Shown: positions 1-7,078 of the stretch, one piece after another | Layout: the number at the start of each line of letters is the position of its first letter | How positions within the stretch are numbered: position 1 is the first letter of the stretch | Source: JAZGAE01 sp036475545 | GTDB taxonomy: Bacteria; Pseudomonadota; Alphaproteobacteria; DATDPM01 | Assembly: GCA_036475545.1 (NCBI GenBank) | Contig: JAZGAE010000049.1 | Coordinates: forward strand, 1 to 27,700 | Reading direction: 5' to 3' | Length of the DNA stretch: 27,700 bases | The notes under the pieces: model-generated | Told to the model about the DNA's origin: nothing | Seen by the model: only the letters and a program-made list of their open reading frames with translations | Databases searched by the model: none | Translations under genes and position numbers: made by a program

Positions 1-2645
1 TGAAGCCGGTTCACCGGCGCATCCTCTTTGCCATGAAGGAGGCGGGCTACGAGTGGAACCGCCCCTACCGCAAGTCGGCGCGCATCGTCGGCGACGTCAT
101 GGGGAAGTACCACCCCCACGGCGACACCGCCATCTACGACGCCATGGTGCGCATGGCCCAGGTATTCTCGATGCGGCTTCCGCTCATCGACGGCCAGGGC
201 AACTTCGGCTCCATGGACGGGGACCCGCCTGCGGCCATGCGGTACACCGAGGCCCGGCTCGCCCGCTCGGCCCACGCGCTCCTGGAAGACATCGACAAGG
301 AGACGGTCGACTTCCGGGCGAACTACGACGACACGGCGGAGGAGCCGTCCGTGCTTCCGGCGCAGTTCCCCAACCTGCTGGTCAACGGGGCGAGCGGCAT
401 CGCGGTCGGCATGGCGACCAACATTCCGCCGCACAACCTGGGCGAGGTGATCGATGCCTGCTGCGCCTATATCGACGATCCCGAGATCGGCCTCGACGGG
501 CTCATGGAGCATGTCCCGGCGCCGGACTTCCCCACCGGCGCCATCGTGCTCGGCAAGGAGATAGTGCGCGAGGCCTACCGGACCGGGCGGGGCACGATCG
601 TCGTCCGCGCGCGCGCTGCGATCGAGGAGATCCGCAAGGACCGTGAGGCCATCATCGTCTCCGAGATCCCCTACCAGGTGAACAAGGCGAGGCTCATGGA
701 GCGGATCGCGACGCTGGTGCGCGAGAAACAGATCGACGGCATCGCCGACCTGCGCGACGAATCCGACAGGGATGGGCTGCGCATGGTGATCGAGATCAAG
801 CGCGACGCCGAGGCCGAGGTGGTCCTCAACCAGCTTTACACCTACACGCCGCTGCAAACGACCTTCGGCTTCAACATGCTGGCGCTCAACGGCGGCCGGC
901 CGGAGATGATGACCTTGAAGGACATCGTCGCCGCCTTCGTCGCGTTCCGCGAGCAGGTCATCACGCGCCGTACCATCTTCAAGCTCGGCAAGGCACGCAC
1001 CCGGGCCCACACGCTGGTCGGGCTCGCCATCGCGGTGGCGAACTTGGACCCGGTGATCAAGCTGATCCGCCAGGCCCGCAGCCCCGAGGTGGCGCGCGCC
1101 GGCCTGATGGAGAAGGCATGGCCGGCTAGCGACGTCGCGGCGCTGATCAAGCTCATCGCCGAGCCGGACAGGGAGGTGGTGGACGCCGCCTACCGGCTCT
1201 CCGAGGAACAGGCCAAGGCCATCCTGGACCTGCGCCTGCAACGGCTCACCGGGCTGGAGCGCGAGAAGATCGGGGACGAACTCAAGGGGCTGGTGACGGA
1301 GATCGGCTCCTATCTTGAGGTCTTGGGTTCCCGCAGCAGGCTCATGGGAATCCTGCGCGGCGAGCTCATGGACATGAAAAAGGAGTTCGCCGAGCCGCGC
1401 CGCACCGAGGTCCAGGACATCGAGCTCGAGCGGGACATGGAGGACCTGATCCAGCGCGAGGACATGGTCGTGACCGTGAGCCACACCGGCTACATCAAGC
1501 GGGTGCCGCTGTCCACCTACCGAGCACAGCGCCGCGGCGGCAAAGGCCGGGCGGGAATGAGCACCCGCGAAGAGGACTTCGTGAGCCAGGTGTTCGTGGC
1601 CAACACCCACACCCCCATGCTGTTCTTCTCATCGCGCGGGATCGTATACAAACTGAAGGTGTACCGGTTGCCCGTGGCCACGCCCCAGGCGCGGGGCAAG
1701 GCGCTGGTCAACCTCTTGCCGCTCACCAAGGACGAGACGATTACCACCATCATGCCCTTGCCCGAGGACGAGGAGAGCTGGGCCGACATGTTCATCATGT
1801 TCGCCACCGCCAAGGGCAACGTGCGGCGCAACAGGCTCTCGGATTTCACCGACGTCCGGGCCAACGGCAAGATCGCCATGAAATTGGGCAAGGACGACCT
1901 CCTGGTCGGCGTGGCCACTTGTGGGGTGGATGAGGACGTGTTGCTGGCCGCCCGCGAGGGCAAGTGCATCCGTTTCGCCACGGGGGAAGTGCGCTTGTTT
2001 TCCGGCCGCAACTCGATAGGCGTGCGCGGCGTCCGGCTGGCGGGGGGCGACGAGGTGATCTCCATGTCCATCTTGGGCCACGTGGAGGCCGAGACGGAGG
2101 AGCGCGACGCGTACTTGCGCATCGCCGCCGCCCGCCGGCGCGCCGAAGGCGAGGGCGCCCCCGAGACGGAGACCGGGAATTCGGCGAAGCTCGGCAAAGA
2201 GCGGTACAACGAGCTGGAGTCACGCGAGCAGTTCATCCTGACCGTGAGCGAACACGGCTTCGGCAAGCGGACCTCGGCCTACGAGTACCGCACCACCCGC
2301 CGCGGCGGGAAAGGCATCGCCAACATCGACCTCACGGATCGGACGGGCTCCGTCGTCGCCTCGTTCCCGGTGGAGGCGACCGACCAGATCATGCTGGTGA
2401 CCGATCGGGGGCAGCTCATCCGTTGCCCGGTCGACGACATCCGCATCGCGCGCCGCCAGACCCAGGGGGTCACCCTCTTCAGCATCGCCGAGGACGAGCG
2501 GGCAGTCTCGGTGGCCAGGCTCAGCGAGAACGGCAACGACGAAGACGCCGAGGACGAGCGGGCGGTCTCGGTGGCCGGGCCCAGCGAGAACGGCGACGAC
2601 GAAGACGCCGATGACGGCGGGGCCGGCGGCGGGGGCGGGCAATGA
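1..2645 (+). CDS. gyrA: DNA gyrase subunit A, 5'-truncated by window edge
   Basis: Subunit A of DNA gyrase cuts and rejoins double-stranded DNA during ATP-driven negative supercoiling, as an A2B2 complex with GyrB. The reading frame is open from the window edge (first full codon at 3), beginning with KPVHRR, which aligns to E. coli GyrA residue 42, so about 41 residues lie outside. The active-site tyrosine is visible in AAMRYTEARLA (codon at 243), matching Tyr122. The quinolone-resistance region reads HPHGDTAIYDAM, with Thr at the Ser83 position and Asp87 kept. The GyrA box QRRGGKG follows near 1528, and a second RRGGKG blade motif lies near 2300, so the C-terminal DNA-wrapping beta-pinwheel is present. 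The acidic tail carries a tandem duplication, annotated separately. The stop overlaps the coaD start (ATGA), implying co-translation. Identity is certain. Confidence 0.98.
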   Translation, partial: KPVHRRILFAMKEAGYEWNRPYRKSARIVGDVMGKYHPHGDTAIYDAMVRMAQVFSMRLPLIDGQGNFGSMDGDPPAAMRYTEARLARSAHALLEDIDKETVDFRANYDDTAEEPSVLPAQFPNLLVNGASGIAVGMATNIPPHNLGEVIDACCAYIDDPEIGLDGLMEHVPAPDFPTGAIVLGKEIVREAYRTGRGTIVVRARAAIEEIRKDREAIIVSEIPYQVNKARLMERIATLVREKQIDGIADLRDESDRDGLRMVIEIKRDAEAEVVLNQLYTYTPLQTTFGFNMLALNGGRPEMMTLKDIVAAFVAFREQVITRRTIFKLGKARTRAHTLVGLAIAVANLDPVIKLIRQARSPEVARAGLMEKAWPASDVAALIKLIAEPDREVVDAAYRLSEEQAKAILDLRLQRLTGLEREKIGDELKGLVTEIGSYLEVLGSRSRLMGILRGELMDMKKEFAEPRRTEVQDIELERDMEDLIQREDMVVTVSHTGYIKRVPLSTYRAQRRGGKGRAGMSTREEDFVSQVFVANTHTPMLFFSSRGIVYKLKVYRLPVATPQARGKALVNLLPLTKDETITTIMPLPEDEESWADMFIMFATAKGNVRRNRLSDFTDVRANGKIAMKLGKDDLLVGVATCGVDEDVLLAAREGKCIRFATGEVRLFSGRNSIGVRGVRLAGGDEVISMSILGHVEAETEERDAYLRIAAARRRAEGEGAPETETGNSAKLGKERYNELESREQFILTVSEHGFGKRTSAYEYRTTRRGGKGIANIDLTDRTGSVVASFPVEATDQIMLVTDRGQLIRCPVDDIRIARRQTQGVTLFSIAEDERAVSVARLSENGNDEDAEDERAVSVAGPSENGDDEDADDGGAGGGGGQ
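2487..2606 (+). repeat. 60-bp in-frame tandem duplication in the gyrA tail
   Basis: Two adjacent 60-base units (2487-2546 and 2547-2606) differ at four positions by eye. Each encodes a 20-residue unit starting AEDERAVSVA and ending in an acidic Asn/Asp/Glu stretch. The first unit continues naturally from the conserved last blade of GyrA (SIAEDERAVSVARL), so the second is the added copy. It lengthens the acidic C-terminal tail without disturbing the frame. Confidence 0.9.
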
Positions 2646-3160
2646 GCGAGTCCAGGGCCGGGATCTATCCGGGCACCTTCGATCCGATCACGTTCGGGCA
2701 TTTGGATATCATCCGCCGCGCCCTCCGGATCGTCGACAAGCTCATCATCGCCGTGGCGGCGAGCGACGGGAAGGGGACCCTGTTCGATATCGACGAGCGT
2801 ATCACCATGATCGAGGAGGAGCTCGCCTCGGAAGGACACGGCGGCGGCAACGTCATCGAGGTCCGGCGTTTCGACGGGTTGCTCATGTCGTTTGCCGCCG
2901 AGGTCGGCGCCGCGATGGTGATCCGGGGGCTGAGGGCCGTGTCCGACTTCGAATACGAGTTCCAGATGACCGGGATGAACGCGCGCCTCAACCCGGAGAT
3001 CGAGACCGTGTTCCTCATGGCCTCGGACAGGCACCAGTTCATCGCCGCCCGCCTGGTCAAGGAGATCGCGCGGCTGGGGGGGGACGTGACGCAGTTCGTC
3101 TCGCCGCGGGTGGCCGAACACCTGGCCCGGCGCCTTGGTGAAGCCTCCGACGCATCTTAG
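2642..3160 (+). CDS. coaD: Phosphopantetheine adenylyltransferase
   Basis: CoaD transfers AMP from ATP to 4'-phosphopantetheine, giving dephospho-CoA, the penultimate step of coenzyme A synthesis in the cytoplasm. The 172-residue length is normal. The N-terminus GIYPGTFDPITFGHLDII holds the nucleotidyltransferase TxGH motif, and the block RGLRAVSDFEYEFQM followed by LNPEIETVFLMAS is typical of the family. The C-terminal FIAARLVKEIARLGGDV corresponds to the ATP-binding region. The ATG overlaps the gyrA stop by four bases, and the neighbouring cyclophilin gene begins 17 bases after its stop. The order gyrA-coaD-cyclophilin is familiar from alphaproteobacteria. No key residue appears to be missing. 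Confidence 0.97.
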   Translation: MSESRAGIYPGTFDPITFGHLDIIRRALRIVDKLIIAVAASDGKGTLFDIDERITMIEEELASEGHGGGNVIEVRRFDGLLMSFAAEVGAAMVIRGLRAVSDFEYEFQMTGMNARLNPEIETVFLMASDRHQFIAARLVKEIARLGGDVTQFVSPRVAEHLARRLGEASDAS

Positions 3161-3177
3161 GAAAGGAGCTTATTCCA

Positions 3178-3732
3178 TTGATTTTCAAAAGACTCTTATC
3201 CGCCTTGGCGGGAGCGCTTGCGGTGTCGGGGGCGGTGGCCGACGAGCCCCGGGATGCAGAAAACACGCTCTACATGGACCTCGAGTACGGCCGCGTGGTG
3301 ATCGAGATGCGCCCCGACATTGCCCCCAAGCACGTGGCCCGGATCAAGGAGCTGGTGCGCGAGGGCTTTTACGACGGCCTTGCCTTCCACCGGGTGATCG
3401 AGGGCTTCATGGCCCAGGGCGGCGATCCCAAGGGCGACGGCACCGGCGGCTCCGGCAAGGCCCTGAAGGCCGAGTTCTCCGACGCCCTGCACGTGCGCGG
3501 CACCGCCTCCATGGCGCGGGCCAACGATCCCGACAGCGCCGACAGCCAGTTCTTCATCTGCTTCGCGCCGGCGCCGTTCCTCGATGGCCAGTACACCGTC
3601 TGGGGCCAGGTGGTGGCCGGCATGGAGCATGTGGACAAGCTGAAACGGGGGCCGAAACCCAGCGGCACGGTCAGCAACCCCGACCGTATCGTCCGCATGC
3701 GGGTCGCCGCCGACGTCGCCGACTCCTCCTGA
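3178..3732 (+). CDS. Secreted cyclophilin-type peptidyl-prolyl isomerase
   Basis: This cyclophilin catalyses cis-trans isomerisation of Xaa-Pro bonds and probably acts on folding proteins in the periplasm. It has 184 residues. A short signal peptide (MIFKRLLSALAGALAVSGAVADEP) ends with a likely AVA-D cleavage site. The cyclophilin core follows, with FHRVIEGFMAQGGDP (catalytic Arg in FHR), SADSQFFI and FLDGQYTVWGQV. I chose the TTG start at 3178 because it is preceded by a strong AAAGGAG ribosome site at 3163-3169 with normal spacing and gives a complete signal peptide; no ATG does so. It follows coaD by 17 bases and is probably in the same operon. The Trp in the cyclosporin-binding area (VWGQV) differs from the common VFGxV, but this does not affect the call. 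Confidence 0.95.
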   Translation: MIFKRLLSALAGALAVSGAVADEPRDAENTLYMDLEYGRVVIEMRPDIAPKHVARIKELVREGFYDGLAFHRVIEGFMAQGGDPKGDGTGGSGKALKAEFSDALHVRGTASMARANDPDSADSQFFICFAPAPFLDGQYTVWGQVVAGMEHVDKLKRGPKPSGTVSNPDRIVRMRVAADVADSS

Positions 3733-3848
3733 CCGGATTATGCTCTAGGCGGACGAGATCCCGGCGCCAAACCCGGCCGCGACAGGCTGGAGCGAGGAGC
3801 GGGCGCCGGTCGCATGGTGGAAGGCCGGAGAGGCGCCGTCGCCCTCGG

Positions 3849-4148
3849 CTACAGGCACTCGCGATCGCGCCGGACCTTGCAGTTGTATTTCTGGTAAGCC
3901 TCCCCGATCCTGGCCTGCGCGTTGGCCGAGACGCAGTTCACGTAATCGCGAAGCTGGACGGTGTATTGCGCCAGGTCGTCCTGGCAGGCGAGCTGACTCG
4001 GCTCGTCTGTGATCCATCCCGAAAGCTCCGCATCTACACACTTCGGCTCCCTCGGCTCCAGACAGGTAGGCTCCTGGGCCGGGGCCGGTCCGCCCTGCAA
4101 CATTGCCATGGTCAAGATAGCGGCTGCACTGAAGAGTCGTTTGCTCAT
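3849..4148 (-). CDS. Small secreted cysteine-rich protein, unknown function
   Basis: I do not recognise a family. The 99-residue product starts with a signal peptide (MSKRLFSAAAILTMAMLQGG, cleavage after PAPA-Q). The mature part of about 75 residues has six cysteines (29, 37, 55, 72, 90, 98), an even number that fits disulfide bonding in the periplasm. The middle (YTVQLRDYVNCVSANAQARIGEAYQKYNCKV) looks helical and resembles small periplasmic proteins of unknown function in Rhodospirillales. The ATG at 4148 is chosen over an upstream in-frame start at 4235 because a purine-rich GGAGGT site sits just upstream and the signal peptide begins there. The gene converges on the cyclophilin gene. Confidence that it is a gene is good; the function is unknown. 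Confidence 0.75.
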   Translation of the reverse strand: MSKRLFSAAAILTMAMLQGGPAPAQEPTCLEPREPKCVDAELSGWITDEPSQLACQDDLAQYTVQLRDYVNCVSANAQARIGEAYQKYNCKVRRDRECL

Positions 4149-4346
4149 CACCTCCCCCCTCCCTCCTTTGCGTCTGCCGGCGGTGATCCGCCCCCTTGCC
4201 GGTTGCGGCAACACGAGGGCCACCGTCCGCCCCAATCATCCACACAAAGGCGCGGCGGCGCCACTGCCCGTTGCGAAGGCGCGGCCCAGGCGCGGCCCAC
4301 ACCCGGGCGCCGGGCAGGACGCAGCGCCGGCCACACGCCTCCGGTG

Positions 4347-4375
4347 TTGATTCCACCCCGGCGCGGGCCTAAGTT
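4347..4375 (+). promoter_or_regulatory. Possible promoter of tRNA-Lys
   Basis: TTGATT at 4347-4352 and TAAGTT at 4370-4375 are separated by 17 bases, and the tRNA begins 10 bases further on. The -35 element matches the consensus at four of six positions; the -10 element is weak. The position fits a promoter for a stand-alone tRNA gene, but the assignment is by eye only. Confidence 0.3.
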
Positions 4376-4385
4376 GCCCGCCATC

Positions 4386-4460
4386 GGGCGCGTAGTTCAG
4401 TGGTAGAACGACGGACTTTTAATCCGTGTGTCGCAGGTTCGATCCCTGCCGCGCCCACCA
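4386..4460 (+). tRNA. tRNA-Lys (anticodon TTT)
   Basis: A full cloverleaf can be drawn. The acceptor stem pairs GGGCGCG (4386-4392) with CGCGCCC (4450-4456), followed by discriminator A and an encoded CCA (4458-4460). The anticodon stem pairs ACGGA (4411-4415) with TCCGT (4423-4427) around loop CTTTTAA, with anticodon TTT at 4418-4420, which reads lysine codons. The T arm pairs GCAGG with CCTGC (4433-4449) around TTCGATC. The D loop contains AGTGGTAGA. The gene stands alone, with no obvious terminator or neighbouring tRNA. No integrase or duplicated tRNA 3' end was seen nearby, so there is no sign that it is an occupied attachment site. Confidence 0.95.
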
Positions 4461-4691
4461 ATGAAATCAAGACCTTGGCTGCTCGCGGCCACGCCGCTCT
4501 TTGGCGAGAGATCAGCAGAAAGCGGCCGCTTCGGTTTCGCAGCGCGCGAAACAGGTTCGTCCCCTCGACGGTGGTCGATGCGGAAGGGCACGCTGCGGCG
4601 TGAAGGGGCGCGTCCGCGCCGCCAAAGGGAATAGGCTGGCAACCCGCAGGCGTCGCCGTCCGGTCACGCCCATCGAGCATCGCATAATTCC

Positions 4692-5357
4692 TCATTCCCC
4701 ACCGCCGAACGGCACCGGGAACCAGCGCGGGCGCCCGGGGTCCTGGATAGGGCTAAGTCCTCCCTTCCTCGCCTTCAGCTTCCGCGCCAGCCTCTGCGCC
4801 TCGGCGATCTCCGACCGCATCATCCTCTCGGCGACCAATTTGATGCTTTTCGCCGCCTTGTTCGAGCCCTGTTCAGCGGCGAGGGCCAGCCACACGTGCG
4901 CCCGTATGTAGTCCCTAGGAATGCCACGGCCCTTGGCGTACATTTGCCCGAGCCTGTACCGGGCGTCCATGTGGCCCTGTTCGCCGGCACGGCGGAATAA
5001 AGCCGCCGCCCTTGCGTAGTCCCGCGAGACGCCTAGGCCCTCGGCGTAGGCTGATCCGAGGTGGTATTGGGCCCTGGCGTGGCGTTGCAGTGCGGCGCGC
5101 TCGAACCAATACACCGCCTGGGCGTAGTCCTGCGGGACGCCTTCGCCCCTGACGTACATTGCGCCCAGGTTGTACTGGGCGTGAGCGTGGCCTTGCTTGG
5201 CCAGCGGCATCCACTCCGCGAGGGCGGCGGCGTAGTCACCGTCCTTGTGAGCCGCAACCCCGGCGTCGAAATCCGCCCGGGAGGGCCCGGCGAGCCCAGC
5301 GGCCAGGACAACTGCGAGTGCAAGGATCTCGAGGGCTTTGCGCGCTGGCGATGCCAT
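4692..5357 (-). CDS. Secreted Sel1-like repeat (TPR-type) protein
   Basis: Sel1-like repeats form alpha-solenoids that bind protein partners; the partner here is unknown. The 221-residue product begins with a signal peptide (hydrophobic stretch ALEILALAVVLAAGLAG, cleavage near SRA-D), so it acts in the periplasm or outside. About four Sel1 units follow from residue 30 to 170, recognisable by A-x-x-x-L-G-x-x-Y and G-x-G-V-x-x-D-Y-x-x-A, for example AQYNLGAMYVRGEGVPQDYAQA and AQYHLGSAYAEGLGVSRDYARA (partly quoted). The basic C-terminal tail (RLARKLKARKG) may be helical. An AAGG sequence precedes the ATG. The gene is transcribed alone on the reverse strand, and the GYD gene upstream ends in its own terminator. 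Confidence 0.88.
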   Translation of the reverse strand: MASPARKALEILALAVVLAAGLAGPSRADFDAGVAAHKDGDYAAALAEWMPLAKQGHAHAQYNLGAMYVRGEGVPQDYAQAVYWFERAALQRHARAQYHLGSAYAEGLGVSRDYARAAALFRRAGEQGHMDARYRLGQMYAKGRGIPRDYIRAHVWLALAAEQGSNKAAKSIKLVAERMMRSEIAEAQRLARKLKARKGGLSPIQDPGRPRWFPVPFGGGE

Positions 5358-5432
5358 CCGCCTACCTTAGGCCCAAGCGCCGGGTAGGCACCAGCGGGCG
5401 AAGGGGCTTGCGCTCTCCGGACGCGTAACCAG

Positions 5433-5456
5433 AAAAAGCCCCGCGCGGAGCGGGGC
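5433..5456 (-). terminator. Rho-independent terminator of the GYD gene
   Basis: A perfect seven-base GC stem (GCCCCGC at 5438-5444 with GCGGGGC at 5450-5456) closes a five-base loop. On the reverse strand it is followed by five T residues (5437-5433). It lies 27 bases past the stop of the GYD-domain gene and separates it from the Sel1-repeat gene. Confidence 0.88.
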
Positions 5457-5483
5457 GGAAGACCGCTTGCAAGGCGCCGGCCG

Positions 5484-5777
5484 TCAGGGCAGGCCCTGTA
5501 TGAGGTTGCGGTACTCCCCTTCGGTGAACGCCCTGAGCGTGGTCGTGCGCACGTTGCCAAGGGAGCCGAGTGTCAAGACCAGCTTGGCGGCGGTCTCGTC
5601 GTCGGGGGCCTCGGTCACGGTGACGAAGTCATGGGCTCCCAGCGTGAGGTAGAACTCCTTCATCTCCGCGCCCAGTTGCTTGGTCACTTCCTTCGCCGCA
5701 TCAAGCCGATCCGGCGACTCCTTGATATTGCGGATCCCTTGGTCGGTGTAGTTGCCCAGGATGATGTAGGTGGACAT
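5484..5777 (-). CDS. GYD-domain small protein
   Basis: The 97-residue product matches the GYD family of small alpha/beta proteins, common in proteobacteria and of undetermined function. Recognisable family features are the start (STYIILGNYTDQGIRNIKESPDR), the central YLTLGAHDFVTVTEAPDD (the GYD signature is GAHD here) and the end LGNVRTTTLRAFTEGEY. The ATG at 5777 is chosen because GGAGG lies seven bases upstream; an in-frame TTG two codons earlier is too close to that site. It has no signal peptide, so it is probably cytoplasmic. It is a single-gene unit ending in the terminator at 5433-5456. A 20-bp palindrome lies about 40 bases upstream of its start. Confidence 0.9.
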   Translation of the reverse strand: MSTYIILGNYTDQGIRNIKESPDRLDAAKEVTKQLGAEMKEFYLTLGAHDFVTVTEAPDDETAAKLVLTLGSLGNVRTTTLRAFTEGEYRNLIQGLP

Positions 5778-5817
5778 GAGCAATCCTCCTTCCTAGCGCG
5801 GGCCAAGGTGGAGGGTG

Positions 5818-5837
5818 CCGGCGCGCCGGCGCGCCGG
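5818..5837. repeat. 20-bp perfect GC palindrome
   Basis: The 20 bases are identical to their own reverse complement and consist of two overlapping GGCGCGCC cores flanked by CCGG. It lies upstream of the GYD gene on the side where its promoter should be. It could be an operator or a simple by-product of very high GC content. Confidence 0.5.
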
Positions 5838-6007
5838 GATTCGCCCGCGCAAAGGAAAGCCTACTCCGAATCGCCGACCCGACGCGAGCCGGGCCGGGTC
5901 AACGGGGCAGGTCGGCGGCCCCAGGTGATCTTGTCCCCGGCTGCGGACCCCGCCCGGTCAAGGATGCCCGCCCAGCGGCCCCCGCTTCGGCGAACGCCTC
6001 ATGGCCG

Positions 6008-6044
6008 TTAACGTCCCGTTAACCTCCCGTTAACCCTCCGTTTA
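6008..6044 (+). promoter_or_regulatory. Tandem CtrA-type boxes (TTAA-N7-TTAA)
   Basis: An 11-base unit of the form GTTAACNTCCC repeats from 6007. TTAA occurs at 6008, 6019 and 6030, with the variant TTTA at 6041, each separated by exactly seven bases. This gives two perfect TTAA-N7-TTAA sites and one site with a single mismatch. That pattern is the established recognition consensus of CtrA, the cell-cycle and motility regulator of alphaproteobacteria. The next start codon downstream on the forward strand is at 6068. The match is seen directly; binding is inferred. Confidence 0.6.
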
Positions 6045-6067
6045 CCATGTCCGCAATAGGTTGAGGC

Positions 6068-6373
6068 ATGACCTTACCAAGGAAAAGTCCGTGCAGCCCT
6101 TATCTGTGCAGGCCCGTTCGCACGTTGCGCGAAGCGTGCCTGGAGATGGCCGCCAAGCACGGAACGGTGCCGCGGCGTACGCCGTGCGCGCTCAAGGAGG
6201 TTTCCGCCAAGCAGCAGGCGGCGGCCAGGATAATGGCGAACCCGCCGGCCGTGCCGAACCGGAACCTTCAGCCGCACTATCCGGCCCTTCCTCGCCCATG
6301 CGCGCCTAGGCTCGCCATTTGCGGTCCGGCGCCGTCCCGGTCGGAACGCGCCCCTATGAAAAAAGCGGGCTGA
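6068..6373 (+). CDS. Doubtful small ORF downstream of CtrA boxes
   Basis: I do not recognise this 101-residue product. It has no signal peptide or membrane segment. The middle section (TLREACLEMAAKHGTVPRR, then LKEVSAKQQAAARIMANPP) has plausible helical composition and mostly G or C in third codon positions, whereas both ends are rich in Pro, Cys and Arg and look less like protein. A weak purine stretch (AGGTTGAGG) precedes the ATG. The only reason to keep it is its place 23 bases after the tandem CtrA-type boxes. Other frames across the same stretch are also open, so it may equally be non-coding or encode a small RNA. Confidence 0.25.
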   Translation: MTLPRKSPCSPYLCRPVRTLREACLEMAAKHGTVPRRTPCALKEVSAKQQAAARIMANPPAVPNRNLQPHYPALPRPCAPRLAICGPAPSRSERAPMKKAG

Positions 6374-6521
6374 CGCGGCCGCGGCTCTTCGAGCCTATCA
6401 CCACGCGCCCGGTCTGGCGCTCCGCCGTCGGGCAGTCCTCGTTCCGAACTCGTTTCGCGCTTGCCGCGCACCGCACGCTGCGGGTGCCCACCTACAAATA
6501 GTGGCATTATCTTAGAAAAAC

Positions 6522-6535
6522 TACTATATATAGTA
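6522..6535. promoter_or_regulatory. AT-only 14-bp palindrome in the promoter region of the HExxH gene
   Basis: TACTATATATAGTA is a perfect palindrome inside an AT-rich patch (6496-6545) in otherwise GC-rich DNA. It lies about 55 bases before the start of the HExxH gene, where a -10 element or operator would be expected. A single GTTAAC half-site follows at 6549-6554. It could be the site of a dimeric regulator; which one is not known. Confidence 0.45.
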
Positions 6536-6590
6536 AACTTGGTTTGCGGTTAACGTCTTCCGGATGCCGTCGCGGAGGGGACGCGACTTC

Positions 6591-7022
6591 ATGGATGCGG
6601 CAACCTTGAAGGCCTTGGTGGTCGGCCTGCTGGCTTGGCTCAACGTCCATACCGGATACGAGATCCCGGCCCAACGGCCGGTGGTCGCCTTCGTGCCCCA
6701 GCAAGAGCTGGTGCGGATGGCGTGCACGGGGCCTTGTCCGGTCCTGGCTTGGTCTCCGACGGATTCACCCCACGTCATCTATCTCGCCCACGGGCTCGAT
6801 CCCGAGAACAACACCTGCGAGCGGGCGATCCTGGTCCACGAACTCGTGCACCACCTGCAGGAGCACGCGGGCGCCTTCGCCGAGTACGCGCCCGCGGCGC
6901 GCAACCACATGCGCGAAATGGAGGCGTTGTGGATCCAGAAGGTCTACCTTCACGAGCATGGGCGCAAGCTCCACTACAGTGGCACGCTGGCGATCCAGGG
7001 TTTGACCGGGCCGTACTGCTAG
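6591..7022 (+). CDS. Small HExxH metallopeptidase-like protein (DUF6647-like)
   Basis: The 143-residue product contains a zincin-type HELVHH motif (His83, Glu84, His87), which in metallopeptidases binds zinc and supplies the catalytic glutamate. A further acidic ligand could be the glutamate in HMREMEALW. It resembles small proteins of the DUF6647 type; that match is from memory and moderate. Four cysteines (45, 49, 76, 143) are present. The N-terminal stretch LKALVVGLLAWLNV is hydrophobic but not a clear signal peptide. The ATG at 6591 is preferred over one at 6564 because GGAGGGG (6574-6580) lies at proper distance only for the former. The gene stands alone behind an AT-rich promoter region. 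Substrate and role are unknown. Confidence 0.8.
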   Translation: MDAATLKALVVGLLAWLNVHTGYEIPAQRPVVAFVPQQELVRMACTGPCPVLAWSPTDSPHVIYLAHGLDPENNTCERAILVHELVHHLQEHAGAFAEYAPAARNHMREMEALWIQKVYLHEHGRKLHYSGTLAIQGLTGPYC

Positions 7023-7078
7023 GCCGTCATTTCCAGGCCGATCGGGTGGCGCTTCACGCGCCGGCCCGAAGGCTCGCT

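Larger units (their letters stand above)
5778..6590. other. Mostly non-coding 0.8-kb stretch with regulatory motifs
   Basis: Between the GYD gene and the HExxH gene I see no firmly supported gene. The stretch holds a 20-bp GC palindrome (5818-5837), three overlapping CtrA-type boxes (6008-6044), a doubtful 101-codon ORF (6068-6373) and an AT-rich patch with a 14-bp palindrome (6522-6535), all listed separately. The rest, including 5838-6007 and 6374-6495, shows nothing I can assign. Confidence 0.6.

Noticed and set aside
3135..4406. 423-codon forward ORF overlapping the cyclophilin and the reverse-strand cysteine-rich gene
   Set aside because: It runs in another frame of the clear cyclophilin gene and then opposite the secreted protein gene; its product is Arg/Pro/Gly-rich with no family features, as expected for a shadow frame in GC-rich DNA.
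4386..4460. tRNA-Lys as an integration site of a genomic island
   Set aside because: No integrase gene, no direct repeat of the tRNA 3' end found downstream in the window, and the following genes look chromosomal.
4397..4642. 81-codon reverse ORF across the tRNA-Lys gene (ending in GRDRTCDTRIKSPSFYH)
   Set aside because: This is the well-known spurious translation of the complement of a tRNA gene.
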